Shown one piece after another: positions 23,801 through 32,587 of a stretch of 64,000 nt of DNA. Under the pieces are notes generated by a model. The model was given only the letters and a program-made list of their open reading frames with translations, was not told the DNA's origin and ran no database searches. Source of the stretch: Opisthocomus hoazin (lineage: Eukaryota; Chordata; Aves; Opisthocomiformes; Opisthocomidae); the NCBI RefSeq assembly GCF_030867145.1, contig NC_134427.1, positions 11,431,001 to 11,495,000 on the forward strand, given 5' to 3'. Made by a program: the position numbers and the translations under genes. How positions within the stretch are numbered: position 1 is the first letter of the stretch; every line of letters starts with the position of its first letter.

Positions 23801-26800
23801 GACAGAGCCACCACTTTCCTGGCATCTGTGCCACTTGCAGGCATCAGCACTGCCTCCAGCTCTGATGCAAATCCTTCTTTCCTGGCTCCCTGGCAGGAGA
23901 AGGACCTGCACTCAGGCCTCATTGGGCCACTGATTATCTGCCGCCGTGGGGTGCTGAGCTTCGTTTTCAGGCGGCAGCTGGCTGTGCAGGAGTTCTCCCT
24001 GCTCTTCACCATCTTTGATGAGACCAAAAGCTGGTACTTCCTGGAGAACATGGAAAGGAACTGCCGCCCTCCTTGCCACATCCAGCAGGACGACCCTGAC
24101 TTTAAGAGAAACCATTCCTTCCATGGTGAGCACCTTTGCCTTTGCCCTTTCCATCCCACAATCTATACTGGGATGGAAAAACCCTGGAGCCTTGAGTCAT
24201 TCCTGACCACTGCCTTCCCCAGCCATCAACGGCTATGTGAGTGACACACTGCCTGGGCTGGTGATGGCTCAGCAGCAACGGGTCCGATGGCACCTCCTGA
24301 ACATGGGCAGCACAGAGGATATTCACTCTGTCCACTTTCACGGGCAGCTGTTCAGCATCAGGACTAGCCAGGAGTATCGCATGGGAGTCTACAACCTTTA
24401 TCCCGGTGAGATGTGGCGCGGGCACTGTACACACCTGAGCTGCTGTGGCTTCATGTCTATGCCTGTTAGGAAGTGCCAAGCCTGTGGGGCGATAGCAAGG
24501 AGGGTGAATGGATCTGGAAGAGTCTGGCTCTGTGTTTGCACAGCACTTGACACTGTGGCATTGTATTACAGCCAGTAACTCCCCCTCTGCTCTGCTCTCC
24601 ATTCCCGGCCAGGTGTCTTCGGGACAGTGGAGATGTGGCCTTCACATGCTGGGATCTGGCGGGTAGAGTGCAAAGTGGGAGAACACCAGCAAGCTGGAAT
24701 GAATGCTCTTTTCCTTGTGTACAACCTGAGTGAGTGATCCCCTTTGCACCCTGGTCCACTTGCTGCCATGGCCACGGCCAGCATGTTTTTGAGCTCCCTG
24801 TCGGGAGCTCTCAGCGTTTCCCCTGAGGTGGCCCAAGTGGGCTCTTCTGGGGTTTCACTCTGAAAGAATGTCATGACTTCAGCCCTTGCCACCCTACACA
24901 GCCCAGCAGAGAGCACAGAGTCAGGGACACAGTTGGGGTGAAGGCTGGGAGACCAGCTTCATTTGCCTCCAAATATTTGCTCCCAGAGCTCATTTTCCAA
25001 AATTGAGGGTCCCTGGACCTCCTGTAGAATGCACTTACCCGAGCAATTGTGTGCACAAGCTGGTGCCTGCCCACACTGTCAGGAAAGTACAGTGCCCAGC
25101 TGCCTAACCACATGTCAATAGGTAAACTGAAGCACGGAGTGATGGCAGGAGGCAGCAAGCGACATTGCCTGACTACAGGTTACACTGACAGAAACATCCC
25201 CAAAGACAACTGCAAAATCCATAGGAAACCTCTGACTCCACTCCAGAATCACACGTTTCTACCTCATCATAAGTAAGCACTGGGGGAAATGGTTTCTGAG
25301 AGCAGTATTTTATCACTCAGTGACAGTCTCTCTCCTCTTCCTAAAGGATTATTAAATGTCAGACAGAAAATGTTTCCATAAGTTAAAAATCTGCTTAAGA
25401 TTTCAAATTCACATTTTCCCCAGAAGCATTTGCCATGCAGCAGAGATGCCAAGATGTGACAAGTCGCTAATAATAATGGTTATTATAAAAGGCAAACAGC
25501 CCTGCGCTCAGCAGACCAGAAGAGAGACACAGAGAGACAAGGGTGTCAGGCAGACTTTCCTTTAGCAACATGATATTTGTATTTAAAACATGCTGCCTAG
25601 CTACAAAAAGGCCCAGGAGCAAGACATGGGTATAAGAAAGAGGCTCTTGGCAGTGTTGCTGGGAGATCAGGACACGGGAATGAGAGGCTGGGGACTCAGG
25701 GACAGGAGTTTAGCAAGAGGCTGCTGTGGCTGATGCTAGGAAGTCTCTGATGCTGACATTGGGGTCAGAAGCAAGAACTTCCAGCACCTCTAAAATTCAG
25801 GGATGAATGTGGAGGCATCTGAAACCCACCACTGACGTGAGACAAACAAGCCTGGGGGCTTCTGGAGGCTTGACACAACCTCCCTGAGCCTGGAGGTTGC
25901 TACACAGCTTAGGCTTTTCCTTCAAAAGCCTTGTTATCTAACTAGCTCTCCCTGTTTTTGCCCTGCTTCTCCCTGTTTGGCTGCAGACTGCCGAAACAGC
26001 CTTGGCCTGGCCTCAGGCCACATTGCAGACTCTCAGATCACAGCGTCGGGGCAGTATGGTGAGTAGGGGCTGTCACTGTAAGGAAGACATATGAGGCTGG
26101 GGAAGTCTTAGCCAACACAACTTGCATGCTTGCCTGCCCAAGGCTCTGCTACACTAGGTCCCTGGCAGAGTCCTTCCTCCATCCATGCCCATGTTAGCGT
26201 CCAATTCGGGACCTGGAGGTGCCTTCCCAGATGTCTGGTTCATTATGTCAGTGTTCTGCCACCCTCTATATGGTTACTAAATCCTAGGGTGATCCTCAGG
26301 CCTTATCCTGCAGATGGACTTCTCACTTCCTCAGGCTGGGCAGTGCCAGGGGCCAGCAGCACCCCCATATCTGTGCACTCTCCTCACAGGACAGTGGGCT
26401 CCTTACCTGGCCAGGCTGGATAACACCGGCTCCATCAATGCTTGGAGCACTGACCGCAGCAATGCCTGGATCCAGGTAAGCGGGGCCCTGTGGCTGAAGG
26501 CACTGGTGGGAGCATTGCAAGGGCATGCTCGTGGCTGATGCACTGTGCAGATGGACCAGCACGGAGGGCCAGTGTCTCTCCAGCTATGTCCTTCTATTTC
26601 CCCTGCTCCCCCTCTGGGAGGAGAACTCTGAGATCCTAGTGGCAATTGGTCTGGCCATGGTTGTTGCTGGATCAGCAGCAGATCCATCCTCAGTGCAGCA
26701 GAGGAATCACTTGACGGTCCAGCTGCAACATTGGATTGTGCAAAAATCCCCCAAAGACCAAGTGAGAACAGCTCACCTCTCCCCTGCCCTCTCCCAGCTG

Positions 26801-29771
26801 TTAGCTAACTTGCACCCTTGTGAACAACCGTTTTGACTAGTTTCATAACCTGTGCTCAGTTACATCATGAGGAAGTGAGTTCCACGAGTTTACAGTGCAT
26901 GGACATGGCTTGGGTTTTCTGTCACAAATGAATCCCTGACTTTCATTCTCAGGTGGACCTCTTGCATGTCATGATTATTCACGGCATAAAAACCCAAGGG
27001 GCCCGACAAAAGTTCTCCAGCCTTTACATCTCCCAGTTTGTTGTCTTCTACAGCCTTGATGGGCAAAGGTGGAGGAAATACAAGGGGAATGCCACCAGCA
27101 CCCAGATGGTAAAGTGAACGGGTCCTGAGAGGATTGTCTTCCCAGAATGGGTTCTCTTGGGGTGATGAGGGCTAGGGAGCTCTGTACACAAGGCAGAGAT
27201 CTCCTGAGCCCCTGACATATTTGATTAGGGCAGAAACAGTGAGAATTCACTGCCAGGATGACTGAATCACAGACCACAGCTCTGCAAGGGACTTGCTGTC
27301 TGTGTCCATCTGTCTCATTTTAAATTGATTGAGCTATTTCTTTCCACATTCCCAAGTGGCTGTGAGATCCACCACTTAACATTGTGTTGTGTGTTACTGA
27401 GAGCTAGGCATAAGATTTTGCCTTAATATCTTTTTTGACTCCAAAGGCAAATTTGGCTTTCTAAAAACATTGTGCAGATGCAGATGATTTGGGGGATCTC
27501 TGCTCATTAGAAAAAACTATGACCTATGCATGAGCTGATCATTCCAGCAGGAGAAGAAAAGTATCCAGAAAAGCCTCCATCATGTACACCAGCTGTGGCC
27601 AAAACTTTTCCCAGGTTCAAAAGTCCCAGGAATGACTTCTTTTTTCTTGTTTTTTCTCCCCTGTTTGCTGAAAATATAAAAACATGTTCATTTGCACAGA
27701 CCCTAAGTTTCTCCTCCCATTTCTCAGTGGTTCGCCCTGATATGGCCCATTCACACTTCTTTGGTCTGAATCACATCTGAAATCATTTCCCTGAGCTGCA
27801 GTTCTCTTGCAAGGATGGTGATAAGATACAGAAATGCCACAGAGAAATGGTCTTCTCCCCACTAATCCTTGTCCTGTCTAGCTCTCTTTCCACTGGTACA
27901 ATAATCCTTTTTCTCCCTTTCCCTGCAGCTGTTCTTTGCAAATGTGGATGCAACCAGAGTAAAAGAAAATCGCTTCAACCCTCCAATCATAGCCCGGTAC
28001 ATCCGCATTAACCCCACTCACTACAACATCAGGACCACACTGCGCATGGAGCTCATTGGCTGTGATCTGAACAGTATGTCCCACCCCCAGATACCAAGCA
28101 CCAAAGCTGGGGCCTGATCCAGTGGGGTGCTGAGTGTCAGCTCCACGTATTTCAGGACTGCACAGGCAGTTGTGGAGGGTGAAGGAGGAGGCTGGAGATG
28201 GCATTGAGATGTTGGGGAAACAAAGCTGGAAAATCTCATAATGGTCTCAGAGATAGCAATACCAGAGGGAGAGCATGGGGACAGCTCTCACCACCGCTTT
28301 TTCCTGAACCACCAGACACCTCCAGCAGCAGCTAAGCTGATAGCTGGGGAGCTGCTGCCTCAGCCTGGGGGAGCAGGAAACAAGCAGAGACAAATGCTAT
28401 TGACTTTTCCTCAGGTTTTGCCACTCCAAGGCAAGACTTCTCTGGCCCACAGTGCGACTCGGGTCCTGGCAGATGCACAAATTTTTCACATTCTTCCTAG
28501 ATAGAATCTTGAGGGAGAAAAGAAGGTGGAACTAGTGATAGGTGTAGTTTGGCACTCCCCAGCCACAGCCATGCTGCACACAGGGGCCCTGAGCAGTGCA
28601 GGGACCATGACTGCAGCAAACAACAGGAGAATCTGTAACCAGGGAAAGTGCATGGAAGGCGGCCGGAGCAGTAAGCAGCCAGAAGGCATCTCCATGATGG
28701 GACTGTTGCCTCCTCTGCCAAGCATCACTCCTCTCTTCCAGGCTGCTCCATGCCTCTAGGAATGGAGAAGAGAGGGATCCCTGACCAGCGCATCTCTGCA
28801 TCCTCCTACAGCACCAATGTCTTCTCCAGTTGGTCACCCTCCCAGGCCCGCCTGAACTTGCAGGGGAGGACCAACGCATGGAGGCCAAAGGTAGCCCATG
28901 CAAGGAGATCCCCAGGCAGGCAGCTGGGGCATGGGCAGGCAGGAGGGATCCCAGCAGGTAGGGTGGGTGCTTGCAACATCTCCTAGCCAGGGCTGCGTGG
29001 GGAGTGTGTACAGCCACATGCATCATGCAAGCTGCCTGCACACAGTCAGGAGAGTTGCCGCACTGATTTAGCACCCAGCAGCTCCAACCTAGTAGGGCAG
29101 GTGAAGCCCAGGACTATGTTCAGGGCTCGCTTGGCTTCAGTTGCAATGAACGTGTCTTTCTCATTGCTGCTGAAGGGTTGAAGGCAGTCTGTCCTTCCCC
29201 AGAGCAACAGCCCCAGCGAGTGGTTGCAGGTGGACTTTGAAGTAACAAAGAAGGTTACTGCAATCATAACCCAAGGTGCCAAAGCTGTCTTCACCCACAT
29301 GTTTGTGAAGGAGTTTGCTGCCTCCAGCAGTCAGAATGGTGTGCACTGGAGCCCGGTCCTGCAGGACGGCAAAGAGAAGGTAGGCAGAACTGCTCCATGA
29401 TCAGAGGCAGCCCATGGCCACCCCCGGGGCAGCAAGTACAGCCCTTGGCAGCAAACATGCTCACAGAATATTTTCAAGAGCAGTGAGCCGGGCTGTGTTT
29501 TTTCCTCCTTAAAGCATTCCCAAGTGGTGCTTCTCTGGGTTGATCCTGTCCTCAAGTCATGGGCTCGCTACACCAGCAGAGCAAAGTGTACCACTGATTT
29601 CTCTCTCCTCTCCAGATTTTCAAGGCGAACCAAGACCATACCAGCACAGTGATGAATACCCTGGACCCCCCCCTCTTTGCTCGCTATCTGAGGATACACC
29701 CCCGGCAGTGGCACAATCACATTGCCCTGCGGGTAGAGTTCCTTGGCTGTGACACTCAGCAAGAGTACTGA
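2853..29771 (+). CDS. F8: Coagulation factor VIII, complete 26-exon gene
   Basis: Factor VIII is a secreted plasma procofactor. Once cleaved by thrombin it binds factor IXa on phospholipid and accelerates factor X activation. Twenty-six coding exons were placed by similarity and GT-AG sites. They join in frame to 6402 nt, i.e. 2133 aa against 2351 in human. Many exon lengths equal the human ones, for example 213, 222, 94, 151, 210, 229, 183, 117, 72, 86, 156, 145, 149 and 177 nt. Order: signal peptide, A1-a1-A2-a2-B-a3-A3-C1-C2. The start at 2853 gives a 20-residue signal peptide ([20 protein letters not shown]), with KVRRYY aligned to the human mature N-terminus. All three activating thrombin sites are kept as Arg-Ser: R383 (QVRS), R748 (QPRS) and R1488 (DPRS). 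The paired A-domain cysteines and both C-domain cysteine pairs are present. The alternatives, factor V and ceruloplasmin, are excluded by these sites, the exon plan and the MPP1/DKC1 neighbours. The gene is about 27 kb, far smaller than the human locus. Confidence 0.97.
3002..6727 (+). other. F8: F8 intron 1
   Basis: This 3.7-kb intron has donor GTAAAG and acceptor TACAG. Apart from a short tandem duplication near 3557-3600, built on AGGGAATGAAAAT repeated twice, I recognise no gene, RNA or transposon. No inverted copy of int1h-type sequence (the repeat behind a recurrent human haemophilia inversion) is seen in the window. Confidence 0.6.
10010..10395 (-). mobile_element. CR1 LINE 3' fragment, antisense in F8 intron 6
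   Basis: Read on the minus strand this is the 3' end of a CR1 retrotransposon. It contains the conserved run GGCTGAGGGGAGACC, then GGGCTGCCCAGGGAAGTGG, and ends in ATTCTATGATTCTATT. CR1 elements end in short octamer repeats rather than poly(A). The copy is truncated at its 5' end, as most are, and does not code. The left border is sharp; the right border (about 10395) is approximate. The rest of intron 6 (9607-10009 and 10396-11546) shows nothing recognisable. Confidence 0.88.
12650..13550 (+). mobile_element. CR1 LINE 3' fragment with reverse-transcriptase tail, F8 intron 8
   Basis: This sense-oriented, 5'-truncated CR1 copy ends in tandem ATTCTGTG octamers at 13534-13550. An open stretch from about 12660 to 13154 still reads as the C-terminal part of the CR1 ORF2 reverse transcriptase: ADDTKLGG, then [49 protein letters not shown] and [11 protein letters not shown]. 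The 3' UTR follows with GAGGAAAGGCTGAGGGAG and GCCCAGAGAGGCTGTGGAG. It is not a host gene. It is longer and better preserved than the other two CR1 fragments, so it may be a younger insertion. The left border is approximate. Confidence 0.9.
15487..17028 (+). other. F8: F8 intron 10
   Basis: This 1.5-kb intron has donor GTAAGA and acceptor GCCAG. I find no repeat family, RNA gene or additional exon in it. The open frames inside are short and carry no motif. Confidence 0.6.
18044..19327 (+). other. F8: F8 intron 13
   Basis: This 1.3-kb intron precedes the large B-domain exon, with donor GTCAGT and acceptor AGACAG. Nothing recognisable was found inside it. Confidence 0.6.
19328..21797 (+). other. 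F8: F8 exon 14: a2 end, B domain, a3 and A3 start
   Basis: This single 2470-nt exon encodes residues 697-1520. Between thrombin sites R748 (ends 19482) and R1488 (ends 21702) there are 740 residues, against 949 in human. The middle is low-complexity, rich in Ser, Glu, Asn and Lys, with about ten N-X-S/T glycosylation sequons (for example NNIT, NKT, NSSS, NRT, NYS, NVS, NDT, NNKT). That is how B domains look despite poor sequence conservation. A polybasic KRKR lies at 752-755, just after the first cut. The acidic a3 ([21 protein letters not shown]) keeps Tyr1480, aligned with the human sulfotyrosine needed for von Willebrand factor binding. After R1488 comes [14 protein letters not shown], the A3 start. 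Confidence 0.95.
22111..24729 (+). other. F8: F8 exons 15-19: A3 domain
   Basis: Exons 22111-22276 (alternative start 22108), 23101-23307, 23897-24125, 24223-24405 and 24613-24729 carry the bulk of A3. Motifs: [90 protein letters not shown] (the small human C1899-C1903 loop), [21 protein letters not shown] and [13 protein letters not shown]. Exon 17, 18 and 19 lengths equal those of human. A3 pairs with A1 through metal ions and binds factor IXa and lipid-bound partners. Confidence 0.95.
24730..25986 (+). other. F8: F8 intron 19
   Basis: This 1.26-kb intron has donor GTGAGT and acceptor TGCAG. The middle is AT-richer than its surroundings, but I recognise no repeat, RNA or exon. Confidence 0.6.
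25987..29771 (+). other. F8: F8 exons 20-26: C1 and C2 domains
   Basis: Exons 25987-26058, 26390-26475, 26953-27108, 27929-28073, 28742-28890, 29203-29379 and 29616-29771 (TGA at 29769-29771) encode two discoidin-type C domains. C1 runs from [10 protein letters not shown] to [10 protein letters not shown]2 from [11 protein letters not shown] to [12 protein letters not shown], each closed by one cysteine pair. They bind phosphatidylserine and von Willebrand factor. In C2 the membrane-spike pairs are V2000-F2001 (human M2199-F2200) and V2052-F2053 (human L2251-L2252). Intron 22 (27109-27928) is only 820 bp and holds no F8A-like gene. Confidence 0.96.
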
Positions 29772-29956
29772 TGACTGCGGGGCCAGGCATGGGCAGTGCC
29801 GGCCCGAGGACCTGCATGCAGCTGGACACTGAACTCTCACCAGGGCCACAGTCAGCTACCCTGCTGCTGGGGAGAAGGCCTGCAGAGCTGTCGAGGTGGC
29901 TGGCTTGTTATCAGCCTCTTCCTGTCCCTCATTTACCAGATGCCATATAATCAGAT

Positions 29957-30024
29957 GTAAAGCCGAAGAATTAAACAGTAGTTTTCCAGTGTAATGCCAA
30001 AGAATTAAGCAGTAATTTTCCAGT
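29957..30024 (+). repeat. F8: Two tandem 34-bp units in the F8 3' UTR
   Basis: Units 29957-29990 and 29991-30024 are direct repeats built on GAAGAATTAAACAGTAG and AAAGAATTAAGCAGTAA, each ending TTTTCCAGT. The first contains the ATTAAA hexamer; the second has ATTAAG at the same place. They lie about 190 bp after the F8 stop. Confidence 0.85.
29970..29975 (+). terminator. F8: Candidate F8 poly(A) signal (ATTAAA)
   Basis: ATTAAA is the commonest variant of AATAAA and lies 199 bp after the F8 stop codon. No AATAAA is seen before 31189, so this is the nearest plausible 3' end signal. A longer 3' UTR ending at the AATAAA at 31189-31194 is the alternative. Confidence 0.45.
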
Positions 30025-31389
30025 ATCTCTCTGCACTTTCTCCTCTGCTCCAGCCTTGGAGTCCCCGGGGGCTCAGCCAGCACTACCAGCAGCTAGTAAT
30101 TAATTAGCCCCAGAGTTTCTCAGCTTTGTTTTGCACAAGCTTCCACTGCCCAGGCTCCGTCCTGGAGGAGGATGAAGCAGCAAAGATAAGGGCTGTGGCA
30201 GGAGGCCCTGCTCCAGGCCTCAGCATCCATTTCACAAGCAATGGGGATCAGTGGCTTGAGGGAGGCAGCACTTGCTCACCCTGACTCAGCATTGGGCTTT
30301 GGCCCTCCACCTCCCTTCATCTCCTTCCCACAGCATTCCTACTGCTGTGGCTAGGTGCCACCATCCTGCTTTCTGTAGCTGCCTTGAGCAAGCCCTCCTT
30401 GCTTGCTCACTGGAGAAGTTCTGTATGTGCCTGTGACTCCCAGGGGCTCTGGTGGGACGTTGACTGCTCAGTGAGCTGCCAGATGCCATGATCCCCAGCA
30501 AGGTGTGTCCTGGGCCAGAGCCATCTTCCTACCACTGGTGGCTCTCCCCTTCCCTGGCACCCATCCCACGCAGTGGCAGATGCTTCCCCTCTCAGGAATG
30601 GTGACGAGCAGGATGACACTGACTCCTGCCTCACACCTCCCATGGTGCGGGGACCTTCCAGAACAGCGGCCACTCACAAAGGCCTGGAGCACCTGGCGGG
30701 CGGTGGAGCAGATGCAGGGTCATGCCTGCTGAGCAGCACACTTCTCCTCCACAGTGCTGGCAGTGTTGTCATCACTGCCTGTGCTAACCCATCCCCAGTG
30801 GTGTGAGTCCTCCCTCTGCGGTGGGGGAGCCGGGCGGCCCCACAAACACCTCTGGCAGCTGGCATGGTATGGGAAGCAGGGTTATGAGGGGGCTTTGGAG
30901 AATGCGGGGGTCAGGCAGGTGCTGGCTGCCATCACAGTGGGATGGGCAGGGTAGGTGCACCAGCCCAGCAACAGCCAGCGATTGGCTTGTGAATTCCCAC
31001 AGCACCCGTCAGAGTCGGGCGGTCTCTGCTCACACCTAGGAGATGTGGCCTGGGGCAGCTCTGAGGAGAGCTCTGCCGGCAGCACCAGGGGAGGGTCATG
31101 GTGGGGACCCCAGCGCCCTATCATGAGGCAAGGTGGTTGCTGCTCTTGTCTCAAAACCTGGGGTTCGTTTACCCGGTGTGCAGTACGCCAATAAACACAC
31201 AGAGCAGAGGTATTTTATGGCATATTTGCACAAATATGAATGTCCGTCCCAAGGCAGCACAGCTTGTTCACAAAGCGACAGTCATTTATACACTTAACAT
31301 TATCATATTCATCTTCTTAATATATATACGTCATTATTCTATTTAACAACTGGTTAAAAACTTCTCATCTGGTATGTAAAATGGTACGC
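30025..31389. other. F8-MPP1 intergenic, first part
   Basis: No gene is recognised. From about 31175 the base composition turns AT-rich, with an AATAAA at 31189-31194 and ATATATAT-like runs near 31320. This could be repeat-derived, but I cannot name a family. SMIM9, which lies between F8 and MPP1 in human, was looked for and not recognised. Confidence 0.45.
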
Positions 31390-31689
31390 ATGCTCAGCTG
31401 TTCTTCTTCAACTTCATCTTTTGATTCGGGAGTATAATGCTTCTGTTTCTACCCTCCGGCAACAGAAACTCTTGACAGGCACGCTGTTTCAGCGACCACC
31501 CCTCATTGCTGCTGTCAAATGACAACTGAACCATCTCTGAGAGCAAGCTGGTGGAATATGATCCTGAGAGAAGATTAGGTAAAAAAGGCCTTTCCTGCCT
31601 TCTTCCTATTAAGCTGGCAGCTGATAAATTTTCCTGTGAAATGTTCTGCTTCCTATTCTTGGCAGATGTCATAAGACATAAATCCTCAC
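31390..31689 (+). pseudogene. DKC1: Inverted partial duplicate of DKC1 exon 7 and intron 7
   Basis: On the plus strand this stretch matches the minus-strand DKC1 exon at 63670-63796 and about 110 bp of the intron after it. The exon part spans about 31463-31578. Its last 45-50 nt, through the donor (VEYDPERRL, then GTAAA), are identical to the gene, and the intron part continues with only scattered differences (shared reading [18 protein letters not shown]). The copy is dead in several ways: the acceptor CAG has become CCG, a 1-nt insertion follows the first GAAACTCT, CGA has become TGA at the sixteenth arginine-lysine stretch (AAATGACAACTG), and 8 nt are missing just after it. Matching intron flanks mean it was copied as DNA, not by retroposition. 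A further ~31-bp insertion splits the upstream flank. A CR1 begins about 60 bp downstream. Confidence 0.9.
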
Positions 31690-31751
31690 CACGCAGAGCA
31701 GCAGCAGCCTGTGGGGCTGAGCACTGCCCTCAGAGCTGGCAGGATGTCTCA

Positions 31752-32463
31752 AGCACAAATACAGGCTGGACAGAGAACGGGTTGAGAGCAGCCCTGAGGA
31801 GAAGGACTTGGGGGTTGCTGGTTGACAGAAGCTCAACATGACCTGGCAGTGTGCACTTGCAGTCCAGAAAGACAGCTGTATCCTGGGCTGCATCAAGGGA
31901 AGCGTGGCCAGCAGGTAGAGGGATGTGATTCTGCCCCTCTGCTCTGTTCTGGTGAGACTCCACCTGGAGTCCTGCATCCAGCTCTGGAGCCCTCAGCACA
32001 GGAAAGACATGGACCTGTGGGAGCGGGTCCAGAGGAGGCCACAAAAATGATCCGAGGGCTGGAACTCCTCTACTGTGAGGAAAGGATGAGAGAATTGGGG
32101 TTGTTCAGCCTGGAGAAGAGAAGGCTCTGGGGAGACCTTATTGTGGCCTTTCAGTATCTGAAGGGGTGTACAAGAAAGCTGGAGAGGGACTTTTTACAAG
32201 GGCGGGTAGTGACAGGATAAGGGGTAATGGCTTTAAACGTAAAAAGGGTAGATTCAGATTCGACTGAAAAAAGAAATTCTTTACTATGTGGCACTGGAAC
32301 AGGTTGCCCAGAGGAGTTATGAATGCCCTTTCCCTGCAAGTGTTCAAGGCCAGGCTGGATGGGGCTTTGAGCAACCTGCTGTAGTGGAAGGTGTCTCTGC
32401 CCGTGGCAGGGGGGTGGGACTAGATGATCTGTGAGGTCCTTTCCAGCCCAAACCATTCTGTCA
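31752..32463 (+). mobile_element. CR1 LINE 3' fragment, F8-MPP1 intergenic
   Basis: This is the 3' end of a sense-oriented CR1. It begins around GCACAAATACAGGCTGG and carries GAGAAGGACTTGGGGGTTG, CTGGGCTGCATCAAGG, AGCCTGGAGAAGAGAAGGC and GAACAGGTTGCCCAGAGG, ending with CATTCTGTC. Remnants of the reverse-transcriptase tail are present but broken by frameshifts and stops. It lies just downstream of the DKC1 exon 7 duplicate and may mark or cut its right edge. The left border is approximate. Confidence 0.88.
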
Positions 32464-32561
32464 TGCCCCACCCCCCCAGTTGCCTCTGTTGTCCCCACTG
32501 TTTCTGTTGGGCTTCATCTTGTGGTTTCTAATGTTATTGCTAATCCTCTTGCAACACAGCT

Positions 32562-32587
32562 GGGGGGGGTCGGGGGGGGGGGGGGGG
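32562..32587 (+). repeat. Poly-G run
   Basis: Two long G runs are separated by TC, about 100 bp after the CR1 end. Such a run can form a G-quadruplex and is prone to length error in sequencing, so the exact G count may not be reliable. Confidence 0.8.
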
